Assembly: GCA_027313505.1 (NCBI GenBank) | Contig: DAHVDN010000006.1 | Coordinates: 24,913 to 88,912 of the forward strand | Source of the DNA: Candidatus Dormiibacterota bacterium | GTDB lineage: Bacteria > Chloroflexota > Dormibacteria > Aeolococcales > Bog-877 | Direction of reading: 5' to 3' | Length of the DNA: 64,000 nt | Made by a program: the position numbers and the translations under genes | The notes under the pieces: generated by a model | Seen by the model: the letters and a program-made list of their open reading frames with translations, nothing else | The model's database searches: none | What the model was told of the DNA's origin: nothing | Shown here: positions 9,843 through 21,107 of the stretch, piece by piece | How the letters are laid out: the number at the start of each line of letters is the position of its first letter | Numbering within the stretch: position 1 is the stretch's first letter

Positions 9843-10475
9843 TTAGCGGGAGTACCACTCGACGATCAATTGCTCGTCGATGCTGGTCTCCATCTCCCCG
9901 CGCTCTGGATGCCGGCTGACGTCAACGCGGAACTCCTGAGGATATAGAGTGAGCCAGCTCGGGACCGCCTGGCCCCCGCGGAATTCCACGGAGCGGCGAA
10001 TGGGCTCCAACTCGCGACTCCGTTCCCGCACCTGAACGACCTGTCCGGTCCGAAGCTGATAGGAAGGGATGTTCACAGCCCTCCCATCCACTTGGAAGTG
10101 CCGGTGTGACACCAGCTGACGAGCCTCCCGTCGCGAGGAAGCGAACCCCGCCCGGTACACGACGTTGTCAAGACGCTGCTCCAACATCTGCAGCAACACC
10201 GTGCCGGTGACCCCTTTTCCGTGTGAGGCGTCGTCGAAGTAGTTCTGGAACTGAGTCTCGAGCACCCCGTATATTCGGCGGCCCCGCTGCTTAGCTCGCA
10301 GCTGGATCCCGTACTCGCTGATGCGCCGTCGTCGAGCCAGCCCATGCTGACCTGGAGGGGTCGCATTGCGTTTGGTGAACGTGCATCGGTCACCGACACA
10401 CTTCTCGCCCTTTAAGAAGAGCTTGACCCCCTCCCGTCGGCAGAGCCGGCAGACCGGAGCGTGCGGATTTGCCAT
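9843..10475 (-). CDS. rpsD: 30S ribosomal protein S4
   Basis: CRLCRREGVKLFLKGEKC, LEQRLDNVVYRAGFASSRREARQLVSHRHFQVDG; start trimmed to MANPHAPVC. Confidence 0.96.
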   Translation of the reverse strand: MANPHAPVCRLCRREGVKLFLKGEKCVGDRCTFTKRNATPPGQHGLARRRRISEYGIQLRAKQRGRRIYGVLETQFQNYFDDASHGKGVTGTVLLQMLEQRLDNVVYRAGFASSRREARQLVSHRHFQVDGRAVNIPSYQLRTGQVVQVRERSRELEPIRRSVEFRGGQAVPSWLTLYPQEFRVDVSRHPERGEMETSIDEQLIVEWYSR

Positions 10476-10485
10476 ATCAGCCCCC

Positions 10486-10881
10486 TCAGACTCGGCGCCG
10501 CTTTGGCGGGCGACATCCGTTGTGCGGCACCGGGGTGACGTCGACGATCGCGCTGATCTCGAGCCCGGCGGCCTGCAGCGAACGTATCGCCGCCTCACGC
10601 CCTGATCCCGGCCCTTTGACCAGCACTTCAATTGACTTCAGTCCATGTTCCATGGCCCTCTTCGCCGCACTCTCAGCGGTGACCTGTGCCGCGAACGGAG
10701 TGCTCTTTCGAGAGCCCTTGAATCCTGAGGACCCGGCACTCCCCGAGGCGATGACATTGCCCTGAGGATCCGTCAAAGTGACAATCGTGTTGTTGAAGGT
10801 GCTGAGCACGTGCGCCTGGCCAACCGCGATGTTTTTGCGCTCGCGGCGCCGGGTCCGAACCACCTTCTTCTTCTTCGCCAA
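10486..10881 (-). CDS. rpsK: 30S ribosomal protein S11
   Basis: [46 protein letters not shown]...; C-term [17 protein letters not shown]. Confidence 0.97.
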   Translation of the reverse strand: MAKKKKVVRTRRRERKNIAVGQAHVLSTFNNTIVTLTDPQGNVIASGSAGSSGFKGSRKSTPFAAQVTAESAAKRAMEHGLKSIEVLVKGPGSGREAAIRSLQAAGLEISAIVDVTPVPHNGCRPPKRRRV

Positions 10882-10925
10882 ACCGTCTCCTCGACTAATT
10901 GCGGCCCGAGCCCCGGACCAACTGG

Positions 10926-11309
10926 CTACTTGCCCTTCTTCCGCCGCACGCCGACTGTCTTGCGTGGACCGCGGCGGGAACGCGCATTGGTCCTCGTACG
11001 CTGCCCCCGGACCGGGAGGCCCCTACGATGCCGAAGGCCACGGTAGGTACCAATCTCCATCAATCGCTTGATGTTGAGAGCCACCAAGCGACGGAGGTCT
11101 CCCTCTACCCGACCCGGCAACTCCTTGGCAACCACATCACGGAGGCGGCTGACTTGGACCTCGGTTAGATCGTTCACCTTCACCCCGGGATCGATTTGGG
11201 CAATCCGTAGAAGCCGATGGCTGGTCGTCAGCCCGATCCCGAAAACGTAGGTCAGCCCGATTTCTATGCGCTTGTCCCTGGGTAGGTCCACACCGGCAAT
11301 GCGAGCCAT
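10926..11309 (-). CDS. rpsM: 30S ribosomal protein S13
   Basis: [50 protein letters not shown]. Confidence 0.97.
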   Translation of the reverse strand: MARIAGVDLPRDKRIEIGLTYVFGIGLTTSHRLLRIAQIDPGVKVNDLTEVQVSRLRDVVAKELPGRVEGDLRRLVALNIKRLMEIGTYRGLRHRRGLPVRGQRTRTNARSRRGPRKTVGVRRKKGK

Positions 11310-11316
11310 CCTTCTC

Positions 11317-11430
11317 CTACCCCTGCCGCTGCTTGTGCTTGGGGTTTTCGCAAATCACGCGGACCGTGCCGGAACGCCGAATGACCTTGCATTTGTCGCA
11401 GATCCTCTTAACCGACGCCCGGACCTTCAT
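11317..11430 (-). CDS. rpmJ: 50S ribosomal protein L36
   Basis: Manual translation [37 protein letters not shown] (37 aa, not in the ORF track). Confidence 0.95.
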   Translation of the reverse strand: MKVRASVKRICDKCKVIRRSGTVRVICENPKHKQRQG

Positions 11431-11458
11431 CGCCAACTCCTAAGGGATTAAGTCGCCG

Positions 11459-11683
11459 TCAAACCAACCGGGTGAGGATTCTTCCCCGACCCGGATCGGT
11501 GGCCGATCTCTCGACCATTACCCTATCTCCCGGAAGGAGTCGAACACTCGCCAAGCGAGCCCGACCGGATGCATGCGCCACCATCTTGTCCCCGCCCTCC
11601 AACTCGACCCGAAAGAGCGAGTTTGGCAAGGGCTCAAGGATTCGACCCCGGAGAACACCGGGCTCGTTCAAGTTGGAGGGCAC
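11459..11683 (-). CDS. infA: Translation initiation factor IF-1
   Basis: GRILEPLPNSLFRVELEGGDKMVAHASGRARLASVRLLPGDRVMVE; located between map and rpmJ. Confidence 0.93.
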   Translation of the reverse strand: MPSNLNEPGVLRGRILEPLPNSLFRVELEGGDKMVAHASGRARLASVRLLPGDRVMVERSATDPGRGRILTRLV

Positions 11684-11740
11684 ACAAAAGCCCGAGCAGA
11701 CTTCGCCCGCAGAGAGTATAGCCGATCCGAAGAGTTGGAA

Positions 11741-12511
11741 TCACGCAAGGCTGGCAACTCGGGGGGCAAGAGTGGTCAGCACCTCTGGCCCCGACTCGGT
11801 AATGGCGATCGAATGTTCGAAGTAACACGACCGACGACCGTCGGCAGTGACCACTGTCCAGCCATCCGGACGCACGACCGTCCCCGGTTCGCCCTCGTTC
11901 ACGATCGGCTCTATGGCGATGCACAGGCCAGGGCGGATCTCGACCCCCTTACCCGAGGTGCCGTGATTGGGTACCTCCGGATCCTCGTGCATGTCCCGTC
12001 CGATCCCGTGTCCGGTGTAACCCCTCACAATCGAGAAGCCGTTCTTCTCCACGTGACTCTGGACCGCATGACTGATATCTCCAATCCGATTGCCAGGCTG
12101 AGCTGCCGCGATCCCCAGACGCAGAGCCTCCCGGGTCACCTCGATGAGCCGTGCCGACTCCGGCTCGATCTGCCCACATCCCAGAGTGATCCCGGCATCT
12201 GCCCACCAGTCCCGATACACCAGGCCGCAGTCGAGACTCACCAGATCCCCCTCCTTGATCCGAAGACCGTCAGGGATGCCGTGTACGACTTGGTCGTTCA
12301 CAGAAACGCAAAGATGCTTTGGGAAGCCGTCATAGCCCAGGAAACCAGGAAAACAGCCTCGACGACGGATCTCTCGGTTGGCCGCCCGGTCCAGCTCGGA
12401 GGTGGTCGCTCCCGGTTGAACCAATTGAGCCAGGACCTCGAGGACCTCGGCCAGGAGCCGTCCGGCATGGCGCATGAGGGCGATCTCCTCTGGTCGCTTG
12501 AGAATGATCAC
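11741..12511 (-). CDS. map: Type I methionine aminopeptidase
   Basis: MIILKRPEEIALMRHAGRLLAEVL...VHGIPDG...YTGHGIGRDMHEDPEVPNHG...IEPIVNEG. Confidence 0.96.
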   Translation of the reverse strand: MIILKRPEEIALMRHAGRLLAEVLEVLAQLVQPGATTSELDRAANREIRRRGCFPGFLGYDGFPKHLCVSVNDQVVHGIPDGLRIKEGDLVSLDCGLVYRDWWADAGITLGCGQIEPESARLIEVTREALRLGIAAAQPGNRIGDISHAVQSHVEKNGFSIVRGYTGHGIGRDMHEDPEVPNHGTSGKGVEIRPGLCIAIEPIVNEGEPGTVVRPDGWTVVTADGRRSCYFEHSIAITESGPEVLTTLAPRVASLA

Positions 12512-13089
12512 AAAAGAACTCGAAGGAGACTGGAATTAACCTCGGCCACCGGCGCAACTCCGCTGATTTTGACCACGGGCACCTGATCCGCCAGATACGC
12601 CAGCACAGGTTCTGTCTGGTCGCGATAGATGGCAAGTCGCTCCGTCACCACCTCGGGCCGGTCATCCTCACGGTGCTCGACGCCCGACCTCCGAGATAGC
12701 CGCTCGACGAGTTCCTCGGTGGGTACGTCCAACACCACCACCAGATCGAGCGGCCGATCGATCTGCGCGAGCAACTCCTGTAGGGCACGAGCCTGCGCGA
12801 CAGTCCGGGGAAAGCCGTCAAGCACAAATCCGGTGCCGACCGCTCCCTGCTCTAACCGGTGCCGGATCATCCCCACGATCACCTCGTCCGGCACCAGCTT
12901 GCCGGCAGCCATGTATGAGGAGGCCATCTTTCCCAGCTCAGTTCCCGCTGCCCGGTGCTCGCGGAGCATGTCGCCCGGCGCGATGTGCTCAAGCCCTTGA
13001 TGCCTTTGCAGAAGGTCCGCCTGCGTTCCCTTGCCCGAGCCCGGCGGGCCAAACAGGATCAGGTTCCGCTTAAGTCCATTCCCCTCCAT
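12508..13089 (-). CDS. adk: Adenylate kinase (short form)
   Basis: NLILFGPPGSGKGTQADLLQ, PGDMLREH, GFVLDGFPRTVAQARAL. Confidence 0.95.
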   Translation of the reverse strand: MEGNGLKRNLILFGPPGSGKGTQADLLQRHQGLEHIAPGDMLREHRAAGTELGKMASSYMAAGKLVPDEVIVGMIRHRLEQGAVGTGFVLDGFPRTVAQARALQELLAQIDRPLDLVVVLDVPTEELVERLSRRSGVEHREDDRPEVVTERLAIYRDQTEPVLAYLADQVPVVKISGVAPVAEVNSSLLRVLL

Positions 13090-13097
13090 CTCATCCC

Positions 13098-14450
13098 TCA
13101 GCGAATGAAGCCCCGGTACTGCCGCATCAGCAACTGGGTCTCCAACTGTTTCATGGTGTCCAGGGACACCCCCACCACGATCAGGACGGCCGTGCCGCCG
13201 AGATAGAGGCCGCTATTGGGCTGCTGGCCGGTTAGGAATGCGGTCAGCAGCGGGAGCACCACCGTCACCACCCCCAGGAAGATCGCGCCTGCCAATGTGA
13301 TCCGGCTCATCACCCGAGCCAGATATTGAGCGGTGGCAGCGCCCGGCCGGATTCCCGGAATATAGGTCGCGGACTTCTTCAAGTTGTCCGCGGCGTCGTC
13401 GGGGTCGAACGTGACCGCGGTGTAGAAAAAGGTGAACCCCATTATGAGGGCGAAGTAAATCACCTCATATCCGATGTCCACGGCCAGATTCGGCCCCACT
13501 GGGTTCCAGTAGGTATGGAACCAGGTCGCCGCCTGGCCGATCACCCCCCCGGACTGCCCAACCGGAGGCAAGAAGAAGTTCGCGAATAGGGTTGGGAAGA
13601 ACATGATCGAGATGGCAAAAATGATTGGAATAACTCCAGCCTGGTTGACTCGAAGCGGCAAAAAGCTGCTCCGACCCTGATAGACCTGCCGGCCCACAAC
13701 ACGCTGTGATGACTGGATGGGAATCTTGCGCGTCGCCTGCTGCACGAAAATAATCCCTGCAGCGACCAAGATCCCGATGATCGCGAAGACAAAGATCGTG
13801 AACGTTTGGCTGTGCCCGCCGTTGGTGAAGGTGATCAGCCCGTTGGGAATCTGCGCCACGATCCCGGTCATGATGATGATAGACACCCCATTTCCCAGCC
13901 CATACTCAGTGATCAGTTCCCCGAACCACATCATCACGACCGTGCCCCCGGTGAGAATGATGATGATCCCCACGGTCGCAGGAAATGAGGTATTTGGCGA
14001 GAGGATGTTCTGGCCCCGGAAGGTGTAGGTCTCGAAGAGGCGGGTGTACCCGAAGGATTGAAGAAGGGCCAACCCGACAGTCATGTAACGGGCGTACTGG
14101 GTGAGCCGACGCCTTCCCAGGTCACCTTCCTTCGACATCTCCTTGACTCGGGTGGAGATGACGGTCATCAACTGCATGATGATCGTGGCATTGATGTAGG
14201 GGTTCAAGCCCAGTGCCACGATCGAGATACCAGCATTGGACCCGGTGCTGAACCCACTTCCTGAGAATAGGTTGACCAGCCCCAGAATGCTGTTGCTGTC
14301 GAAGAGTTGCTTCAAGACCCCGCCGTTGACGCCCGGAATGGTTACCGAAGCCAACATCCGGAACACGACGATGAGACCGATCGTGATCAGGAGCTTGCGG
14401 CGAAGCTCAGGGACCTGCATGGCGGCGCGAAGGGCACCGAACAGGTTCAT
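13098..14450 (-). CDS. secY: Preprotein translocase subunit SecY
   Basis: PGVNGGVLKQLFDSNSILGLVNLFSGS...LGLNPYINATIIMQLM...GRRRLTQYARYMTVGLALLQ; multi-pass membrane protein. Confidence 0.96.
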   Translation of the reverse strand: MNLFGALRAAMQVPELRRKLLITIGLIVVFRMLASVTIPGVNGGVLKQLFDSNSILGLVNLFSGSGFSTGSNAGISIVALGLNPYINATIIMQLMTVISTRVKEMSKEGDLGRRRLTQYARYMTVGLALLQSFGYTRLFETYTFRGQNILSPNTSFPATVGIIIILTGGTVVMMWFGELITEYGLGNGVSIIIMTGIVAQIPNGLITFTNGGHSQTFTIFVFAIIGILVAAGIIFVQQATRKIPIQSSQRVVGRQVYQGRSSFLPLRVNQAGVIPIIFAISIMFFPTLFANFFLPPVGQSGGVIGQAATWFHTYWNPVGPNLAVDIGYEVIYFALIMGFTFFYTAVTFDPDDAADNLKKSATYIPGIRPGAATAQYLARVMSRITLAGAIFLGVVTVVLPLLTAFLTGQQPNSGLYLGGTAVLIVVGVSLDTMKQLETQLLMRQYRGFIR

Positions 14451-14947
14451 GGCTCGCTAACCTGCCCTCCGTCGGACGACTCGGGCCCCCCTTCTTCTGA
14501 TTCGTCCACGAGCTCCACCTTGCCGCCCGCCGCTTCCACGGCGGCGCGAGCCGACCGACTGACGCGGTGGACCCGAACGGTTAGCCGTGGAGGTGACCCT
14601 CCACCGCCCAACAACTTCACCGGACGGCGCGTGTGCCGAACCAATCCCACCTGGTTGAGCAGCTCCGGCCCGACTATGGCGCCGGCCTCGAACCGGTGCA
14701 GGTCCCGGCAGTTCACGACCTGATACTCAGTCCGGAAGCGGTTGTAGAAACCCCGTAACTTGGGCACCCTCTGAGTAAGAGGCATCTGCCCCCCCTCAAA
14801 GCCCCTGGGCAAACTCCAGGAGGTCCGCGATCCCTGTCCTTTCTGCCCGCGCCCCGCGGTCTTGCCTCCGCCAGCGGAGATCCCTCGGCCCACCCTCTTG
14901 CGCGGGCGTCGACTCCCCTTGGCAGGTCGAACCTCATCCAGCCTCAT
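14447..14947 (-). CDS. rplO: 50S ribosomal protein L15
   Basis: [25 protein letters not shown]...[19 protein letters not shown]. Confidence 0.95.
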   Translation of the reverse strand: MRLDEVRPAKGSRRPRKRVGRGISAGGGKTAGRGQKGQGSRTSWSLPRGFEGGQMPLTQRVPKLRGFYNRFRTEYQVVNCRDLHRFEAGAIVGPELLNQVGLVRHTRRPVKLLGGGGSPPRLTVRVHRVSRSARAAVEAAGGKVELVDESEEGGPESSDGGQVSEP

Positions 14948-15165
14948 TTGACGACTCCGCCACTCGACGTGGCCGCAACCTCTTCGACCCTAAGGAGGTG
15001 AGGCACCGTGGAGATCATCCCGCGGATGGCAGGGTTGTCCGGGTGCTCAACAGTCTGGTGCAACCGCTTGAGCCCAAGAGCCGCGATTGTGCGCTTCTGG
15101 TTCTCCGCATATCCTATGGCACTCTTTGTCCAGGTGACCTTGAGGGCCGACCGAATCTCACTCAC
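14944..15165 (-). CDS. rpmD: 50S ribosomal protein L30
   Basis: [62 protein letters not shown]; likely GTG start overlapping the rpsE stop. Confidence 0.9.
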   Translation of the reverse strand: MSEIRSALKVTWTKSAIGYAENQKRTIAALGLKRLHQTVEHPDNPAIRGMISTVPHLLRVEEVAATSSGGVVK

Positions 15166-15718
15166 CGGGCGTGTCACCCACCTGGGCTGCTGCTTGAGAC
15201 GATCGCAGCCCAAGCTCGGCCAGCGTCCGGCCCCGCAAGTGCGCCACGGTCTCGGCGGTCCTCAACTCCTTGAGGGCCTCAATGGTGGCTCGGACCGTGT
15301 TGATCGGATTGTCGCTACCAAGCGATTTGGTCAGGATGTCTTTGATCCCGGCTAGCTCTACCACCGCCCTCATGGCTCCCCCGGAGATAACCCCAGTACC
15401 CGGCGATGCGGGACGGAGGAGGACTCGCGCCGCCCCTTCCTTGCGCAGAACCGCGTGCGGGATCGTCCGCCCCACCATCGGCACCTGGATCATGTGCTTC
15501 TTGGCGTCATCGACACCCTTGCGAATCGCCTCGGGCACCTCCCCGGCCTTACCGAGCCCGGCTCCGACACGGCCTGCGCCGTCGCCGACCACAACCAGCG
15601 CGCTGAAGGAGAACCGACGGCCTCCTTGAACTACCTTTGCAACCCGATTCAGGCTCACCACCCGTTCGGCGAACTCTCCCCGGGCCTCCCGGTCGGCGCG
15701 CGCAATGTTCATGCTCAT
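15158..15718 (-). CDS. rpsE: 30S ribosomal protein S5
   Basis: [57 protein letters not shown]. Confidence 0.97.
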   Translation of the reverse strand: MSMNIARADREARGEFAERVVSLNRVAKVVQGGRRFSFSALVVVGDGAGRVGAGLGKAGEVPEAIRKGVDDAKKHMIQVPMVGRTIPHAVLRKEGAARVLLRPASPGTGVISGGAMRAVVELAGIKDILTKSLGSDNPINTVRATIEALKELRTAETVAHLRGRTLAELGLRSSQAAAQVGDTPGE

Positions 15719-15728
15719 GAAATACTGC

Positions 15729-16085
15729 TCAGAACTCCAGACCGGCCTCGCGGGCCGCGTCAGCTAGGGCTTGGACTCGACCATGGTACAGGTAGCCGCC
15801 GCGATCGAAGACCACCCGCTTCATCCCAGCCGCTACCGCTCTCTCCGCGACCGCCCTGCCCACCGCGGCAGCGCTCTCACGATTTGACCCCTTTGCCACA
15901 ATACCCGGATCAGCTGTGCTGGCCGAGGCGAGGGTATGCCCCTGGCTGTCATCTACGATCTGGGCGTAGACGTGGCGCAGACTTCGGTACACGCAAAGGC
16001 GCGGACGATCGGCAGTCCCGGTGACGCGCTTGCGAACTCTCCGGTGCCGGTGCTGCCGCGCCGAATCACGATCTTGGTTGGTCAT
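15729..16085 (-). CDS. rplR: 50S ribosomal protein L18
   Basis: [42 protein letters not shown]...[27 protein letters not shown]. Confidence 0.95.
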   Translation of the reverse strand: MTNQDRDSARQHRHRRVRKRVTGTADRPRLCVYRSLRHVYAQIVDDSQGHTLASASTADPGIVAKGSNRESAAAVGRAVAERAVAAGMKRVVFDRGGYLYHGRVQALADAAREAGLEF

Positions 16086-16086
16086 A

Positions 16087-16635
16087 TCAGCCCTTGGCCC
16101 CCTTGCCACTCTTGCCCGCCTTGCGCCTCACGACCTCACCGCGATAGCGAACTCCCTTCCCCTTGTAGGGCTCGGGCGGCCTCGTGGACCGAATCTTGGC
16201 CGCGAGCTGCCCGACTGACTCCTTGTCCATGCCACTCACGGCAATCCTCGTGGGCTCTGGGACCTCCACTCTAAGGCCCACAGCCGGAGTGATTCGGATG
16301 GGATGCGAATACCCGAGCTGCAGTTGGAGGTCAGAGCCTTGAAGTGCGGCTCGGTAACCGACGCCTTGCAACTCCAGCTCCCTCCGGAACCCGGTCGTCA
16401 CTCCGGTCACCATGTTGGCCACCAGAGTGCGGCTGAGGCCGTGCAAGGAGCGATGCGTCGAGGAGTCGGTGGGCCTTTCGACCAGGACCTGGTCCCCAGT
16501 CTGGTGTGCGCTTATCGGATACGGCAGCGTCCGACTCATCTCACCCAGCGGGCCGCTGACGCGCACCGTGGGACCTTCGATCGTCACCGTGACCCCCGCC
16601 GGCAAATTGATCGGGGAGCGGCCAATCCTAGACAT
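16087..16635 (-). CDS. rplF: 50S ribosomal protein L6
   Basis: [37 protein letters not shown]...[27 protein letters not shown]. Confidence 0.97.
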   Translation of the reverse strand: MSRIGRSPINLPAGVTVTIEGPTVRVSGPLGEMSRTLPYPISAHQTGDQVLVERPTDSSTHRSLHGLSRTLVANMVTGVTTGFRRELELQGVGYRAALQGSDLQLQLGYSHPIRITPAVGLRVEVPEPTRIAVSGMDKESVGQLAAKIRSTRPPEPYKGKGVRYRGEVVRRKAGKSGKGAKG

Positions 16636-16638
16636 CCC

Positions 16639-17034
16639 CTACCAGACCTCTGCTATGACTTCACCGCCCAACCCTTGCTGCCGCGCCAACCGCCCGGACA
16701 TGATGCCCTTCGGAGTCGAAACTATGGCGGTCCCCAGCCCCCCCAAGACGCGGGGAAGATCCTGATTGCCCCGGTACACCCGTAACCCAGGACGGCTGAC
16801 CCGGCGCAGGCCGTTGAGGGCACTACCCTCTTTGGTCTGACGCTTGAGGTCCATCCACAGCTGCTTGTGGGTCATGTCCTCACTGGTGCCGAAGGCGGCG
16901 ATGTAGCCCTCCTCCTGCAATACCCTGGCAATCTCCACCTTGACCTTGCTGGCTGGCATCTCAACCCTTGGGTGGCCCGCCATGTTGGCGTTGCGCACCC
17001 GGGTCAACATGTCAGCGATCGGATCACTCTGCAT
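16639..17034 (-). CDS. rpsH: 30S ribosomal protein S8
   Basis: MQSDPIADMLTRVRNANMAGHPRVEMPASKVKVEIARVLQEEGYI...; start trimmed. Confidence 0.96.
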   Translation of the reverse strand: MQSDPIADMLTRVRNANMAGHPRVEMPASKVKVEIARVLQEEGYIAAFGTSEDMTHKQLWMDLKRQTKEGSALNGLRRVSRPGLRVYRGNQDLPRVLGGLGTAIVSTPKGIMSGRLARQQGLGGEVIAEVW

Positions 17035-17041
17035 CTGCTTC

Positions 17042-17227
17042 CTACCAACTCGACTTACGCACCCCGGGGATCTGTCCCTGGGAAGCATGGATTCTAAAGC
17101 AAATCCTGCAGAGTCCGAATTTGCGCATGTAGCCCCGTGGTCGACCACAGAGATTGCAGCGACTCCGTGCCTGCACCGGGAACCTCGGGGCTCGCCGGCT
17201 GGCCATCACCTTGGACTTCTTGGCCAT
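17042..17227 (-). CDS. rpsN: 30S ribosomal protein S14 type Z (zinc-binding)
   Basis: 61 aa with [22 protein letters not shown] two CxxC motifs. Confidence 0.96.
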   Translation of the reverse strand: MAKKSKVMASRRAPRFPVQARSRCNLCGRPRGYMRKFGLCRICFRIHASQGQIPGVRKSSW

Positions 17228-17239
17228 TTCCTGCCCCTC

Positions 17240-17791
17240 CTAGCGCCGGAACGGCATGCCCAGCGCAGCCAGCAGGCTGCGCCCCTCGGCATCCGTCTCG
17301 GCGGTGGTCACGATGGTGATCTCAAGTCCCCTCAACTTGTCGATCTTGTCATAGTCGATCTCAGGGAACACCAGTTGCTCCCGGAGCCCCAGCGTCATAT
17401 TGCCGTGCCCATCAAAGTGAGCGGCGATCCCCCGAAAGTCGCGAATTCTTGGCAGGGCGATGCTGATGAGCCGATCGAGAAACTCCATCATCCGAACGCC
17501 CCTAAGGGTCACCTTGAGACCGATCGGCATCCCCTCCCGGAGCTTGAAGGCGGCAACGGACTTTTTGGCCTTGCGCACAGTGGGCTGTTGGCCGGTGATC
17601 AACCGAAGGTCGGTCGATGCGGCGTCAAGGGCTTTACCGTTTTGGGTTGCCTCTCCCACCCCCACGTTGACTACGATCTTCTCCAGCTTAGGAACCTGCA
17701 TCACGTTCAAATAGCCGAACTCTGTGATCAAAGCGGGCACGACCGTCTCACGGTACATCTCGGTGAAGCGGGGAGTGATTGCTTGGGTCAT
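17240..17791 (-). CDS. rplE: 50S ribosomal protein L5
   Basis: [66 protein letters not shown]. Confidence 0.97.
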   Translation of the reverse strand: MTQAITPRFTEMYRETVVPALITEFGYLNVMQVPKLEKIVVNVGVGEATQNGKALDAASTDLRLITGQQPTVRKAKKSVAAFKLREGMPIGLKVTLRGVRMMEFLDRLISIALPRIRDFRGIAAHFDGHGNMTLGLREQLVFPEIDYDKIDKLRGLEITIVTTAETDAEGRSLLAALGMPFRR

Positions 17792-18168
17792 GCCTTTGGA
17801 CCGCGCAGATAAGCCTCGCCGCAGCTCTTGCAGTAGGGCACGTATTGTTCACCTTCCAGCCGTCGACCCAGACTCGTCGGCTGGTCACAGCGGTTGCAGA
17901 TCAGCCGAACGTTGCTGTAGTGAAGTGGCGCGGGGAAGTCGACGATACCTCCCTGCATGGCGCTGGTGCCACCACGCTGTTGGCCCGCTCTCTGATGGCG
18001 CTTTCGGATGTTCACCCCCGCCACCACGACCCGCTGATCAGGGGAGAAGGTGCGTTGAACGACCCCTCGCTTGCCGCGTTCACTTCCAGAAATCACCACC
18101 ACCGTGTCGCCTGATCTGATGTCCAAGGCACGAACGTGCGGACGATCCTGCGACTTTTGGCCGGGCAT
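17788..18168 (-). CDS. rplX: 50S ribosomal protein L24 (with C-terminal Cys4 zinc-ribbon-like segment)
   Basis: [42 protein letters not shown]...CNRC...CKSC. Confidence 0.94.
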   Translation of the reverse strand: MPGQKSQDRPHVRALDIRSGDTVVVISGSERGKRGVVQRTFSPDQRVVVAGVNIRKRHQRAGQQRGGTSAMQGGIVDFPAPLHYSNVRLICNRCDQPTSLGRRLEGEQYVPYCKSCGEAYLRGPKA

Positions 18169-18170
18169 TT

Positions 18171-18539
18171 TCAGAGCACCTCCGGAGCGAGTGACACGAT
18201 CTTCATAAAGTTGCGCTCCCGCAGCTCACGGGCGACTGGACCGAAAATTCTGGTCCCCCGGGGGTTGTTCTGCGGATTGATCAGCACCGCGGCATTGTCG
18301 TCAAACCGAATTCGAGTCCCGTCCGGACGACGGCACTCCTTGGCGGTTCGCACCACCACTGCCTTGACCACGTCACCCTTCTTGACCCCGGAATTTGGCT
18401 GAGCGACCTTGACTGCCGCCACGATGATATCCCCCAACGAGGCATAGCGGCGGTAGGAGCCTCCGAGAACCCGGATGCAAAGTATCTCCCGAGCTCCGCT
18501 GTTGTCCGCCACCTTGAGGACAGTCTCCTGCTGGATCAT
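18171..18539 (-). CDS. rplN: 50S ribosomal protein L14
   Basis: [28 protein letters not shown]... Confidence 0.97.
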   Translation of the reverse strand: MIQQETVLKVADNSGAREILCIRVLGGSYRRYASLGDIIVAAVKVAQPNSGVKKGDVVKAVVVRTAKECRRPDGTRIRFDDNAAVLINPQNNPRGTRIFGPVARELRERNFMKIVSLAPEVL

Positions 18540-18542
18540 GGG

Positions 18543-18821
18543 TTATCGCGCCCTCTCCACAATCTCGACCACTCGCCAGCGCTTGGTGCGGCTGAGAGGC
18601 TTGGTCTCCATGATGCGGACGCGGTCTCCCACGCGGCATTCGTTGATCTCATCGTGAGCCTGGAATCGACGACTGCGGCGGAGAACCTTCCGATACAGGT
18701 TGTGGGCCCTGAGATCCTCAACCTGGACCACTACTGTTTTCTCCATTTTGTCGCTTACCACCAGCCCTACGCGCACCTTGCGTCGTGCTCTGACTTCAGA
18801 AACGGGCGCCTCAGCCATCAT
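18543..18821 (-). CDS. rpsQ: 30S ribosomal protein S17
   Basis: [76 protein letters not shown]. Confidence 0.96.
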   Translation of the reverse strand: MMAEAPVSEVRARRKVRVGLVVSDKMEKTVVVQVEDLRAHNLYRKVLRRSRRFQAHDEINECRVGDRVRIMETKPLSRTKRWRVVEIVERAR

Positions 18822-19042
18822 TCCTCCCCCACAAGGTCCGCCATCTCGCGCCCTCTAACCAGGGTGTGAATGCGCGCGATTCCCCGCCTGACCTCACGGA
18901 TCCGGCGGTGCTGCTCAAGTTGCCCGGTTGCTCTTTGGAGGCGCAACTGGAGCAGCTCCTGGCGACGCTCGCTCAGGGTCTGGGTCAACCCGAAGTCGTC
19001 CATGTCCCGAAGCTGCTGCAATTCATCACGGTGCTTGCTCAT
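18818..19042 (-). CDS. rpmC: 50S ribosomal protein L29
   Basis: [56 protein letters not shown]. Confidence 0.93.
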   Translation of the reverse strand: MSKHRDELQQLRDMDDFGLTQTLSERRQELLQLRLQRATGQLEQHRRIREVRRGIARIHTLVRGREMADLVGEE

Positions 19043-19476
19043 GACTCAGCATCCCCGCTCGGAGCCGTCTCCTCAAGAGCGACAAACCTAGTCTTGACCG
19101 GCAGCTTGTGGGCGGCAAGACGCATAGCCTCGCGTGCCGTCTCCAGCCCAACTCCATCCATTTCAAACAGGATACGTCCGGGGCGCACGACCGAGACCCA
19201 CCCCTCAGGGTTCCCCTTACCGGAACCCATTCGAGTCTCGGCAGGCTTCTTGGTGATCGGCTTATCGGGGAAAATCCGAATCCAGATCTTGCCCCCGCGA
19301 CGCACGTGGCGAGTCATAGCGCGTCGTGCCGACTCGATCTGGCGGTTGGTCATCCAGCACGGCTCCAAGGCCTGCAATCCGAACGGCCCAAAAGCCAGGG
19401 TGGAACCTCGGTGGGCCGCTCCGGTCATCCGTCCCCGGTGGACCTTGCGGTGGGCTGGTCGGCGAGGGATCAGCAT
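19039..19476 (-). CDS. rplP: 50S ribosomal protein L16
   Basis: [75 protein letters not shown]; start trimmed. Confidence 0.96.
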   Translation of the reverse strand: MLIPRRPAHRKVHRGRMTGAAHRGSTLAFGPFGLQALEPCWMTNRQIESARRAMTRHVRRGGKIWIRIFPDKPITKKPAETRMGSGKGNPEGWVSVVRPGRILFEMDGVGLETAREAMRLAAHKLPVKTRFVALEETAPSGDAES

Positions 19477-19477
19477 C

Positions 19478-20377
19478 TCAGCTTGTCTCCGTCTTCTTCG
19501 CCGACTTGCGGGCCCCGCGGGCAGATGGCTTGGCCTCAGCATCGGTCGCGGCAGCCTTGGCAGGCCGTTTGCGAGCGACAGGCTTCTTCTCGGGGGCCAC
19601 CTCAGCGGCGGCCGCGGGAGCGGTTCCGGGGGACCCCTCAAGTGACGGGACAATTCCGGCCTCGACCGCCAACGGAGCCACCCCACCAGCCGCCGGCTCC
19701 GATCCAGCCGCAGCCACGACCTCGACTACCGGTGCCGCGACCGGCTGCAGCGGCGCGAACTCGCCACGATAAATCCAGACACTGACGCCAATCTGGCCGA
19801 AGGTGGTCTTCGCCTCGGTCTGGCCGTAGTCGATGTCGGCTCTTAGGGTATGCAGTGGCACCCGGCCATCACGATCCCACTCCCGGCGACTCATATCACC
19901 GCCTCCGAGGCGCCCGGACACCTGGATGCGCACGCCCTTGGCCCCGGCGCGCATTGCCCTCATCACCGACTGCTTGACCGCCCGCCGAAACGCGATCCGC
20001 TTCTCGAGCTGGTTGGCAACATTCTCTGCCAGCAGATGGGCGTCCAACTCTGGCACCTTGATCTCTTGGATCGTTACCCGAACCTTCTTTCCCGAAATAC
20101 GCTCCAAGTTGTCCCGCAGGGCGTCGACCGAGGCACCGCTCCTCCCGATGACAATTCCCGGCTTTGCCGTGTGAATTATCACCGTGAGCTGATTCACCGA
20201 GCGCTCGGTCTCAATGCGCGCGACGCTGGCATTGCGCAGCCGACTCATAATCAAGGCGCGCATCGCCAGATCTTCCTGAAGCAGCTTGGTGTACTCCGGA
20301 CCGCTCGCGTACCAGCGGGCGTCCCAGTTACGGTAGACGCCGAGGCGAAAGCCGTTGGGGTGGACCTTGTGTCCCAT
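19478..20377 (-). CDS. rpsC: 30S ribosomal protein S3 with ~92-aa Ala/Pro/Lys-rich C-terminal extension
   Basis: [24 protein letters not shown]...[26 protein letters not shown]; low-complexity tail after [10 protein letters not shown]. Confidence 0.96.
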   Translation of the reverse strand: MGHKVHPNGFRLGVYRNWDARWYASGPEYTKLLQEDLAMRALIMSRLRNASVARIETERSVNQLTVIIHTAKPGIVIGRSGASVDALRDNLERISGKKVRVTIQEIKVPELDAHLLAENVANQLEKRIAFRRAVKQSVMRAMRAGAKGVRIQVSGRLGGGDMSRREWDRDGRVPLHTLRADIDYGQTEAKTTFGQIGVSVWIYRGEFAPLQPVAAPVVEVVAAAGSEPAAGGVAPLAVEAGIVPSLEGSPGTAPAAAAEVAPEKKPVARKRPAKAAATDAEAKPSARGARKSAKKTETS

Positions 20378-20386
20378 GTCCCTTAC

Positions 20387-20803
20387 CTACTCCTCTTCAT
20401 CACCATTGCCGGAAGCAGCCACCGTCGGCGCCGTCTGAGGGCCGCGCCGACGCGCGCGACCGGGACGGTCCAAGTTGTCCTCAACGACCGCCACCAGGTG
20501 GCAAGTCCGCTTGAAGATCGAGTACGAGGATCCCCGAGCGCGGGGCCTGAACCTCTTAATGATAGGGCCTCCATCGACCTCCAAGCGCACCAGCTGCAGA
20601 CGGTCGCGGTCCAGGCTAAAGTTGTTCTCGGCGTTGGCGGCCGCCGAACGCACTACCTTGCTCACGTCCTCGGCCGCGGCTTGCGGCATGAACGAGAGCG
20701 TTGTCAGCGCTTCGGTGACCGGCATGCCCTGAATGAGCCCTGCCACCAACCGCGCTTTGCGAGGAGGTACCCGGACCCACTTGGCTGTCGCCTGAACCTG
20801 CAT
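20387..20803 (-). CDS. rplV: 50S ribosomal protein L22
   Basis: VRVPPRKARLVAGLIQGMPVTEALTTLSFMPQAAAEDVSKVVRSAAANAENN...RFRPRARGSSYSIFKRTCHLVAVVED. Confidence 0.96.
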   Translation of the reverse strand: MQVQATAKWVRVPPRKARLVAGLIQGMPVTEALTTLSFMPQAAAEDVSKVVRSAAANAENNFSLDRDRLQLVRLEVDGGPIIKRFRPRARGSSYSIFKRTCHLVAVVEDNLDRPGRARRRGPQTAPTVAASGNGDEEE

Positions 20804-20819
20804 TACTTAATCTCCAGCG

Positions 20820-21104
20820 TTACTTGAGCGAGCTACTGCGCTCGGTGTGATGGCCATGGCCCCGAAACCGCCTGGTGGGCACGAACTCCCCCAGCTTGTG
20901 CCCTACCATCGCCTCGGTCACAAAGACCGGCACGTGCTTTCGTCCGTCATGGACAGCGATGGTGTGCCCGAGCATCTCCGGGAAGATGTCACTCCGCCGT
21001 GACCAGGTCCGAATCACGCGCTTCTCCTTGGCGTGATTCATCTCCAGAACCTTCTGGAGGAGCGGGGCGTCACAGAACGGGCCCTTTTTGACAGACCTAC
21101 TCAT
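20820..21104 (-). CDS. rpsS: 30S ribosomal protein S19
   Basis: [23 protein letters not shown]...[44 protein letters not shown]. Confidence 0.97.
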   Translation of the reverse strand: MSRSVKKGPFCDAPLLQKVLEMNHAKEKRVIRTWSRRSDIFPEMLGHTIAVHDGRKHVPVFVTEAMVGHKLGEFVPTRRFRGHGHHTERSSSLK

Positions 21105-21107
21105 GGA

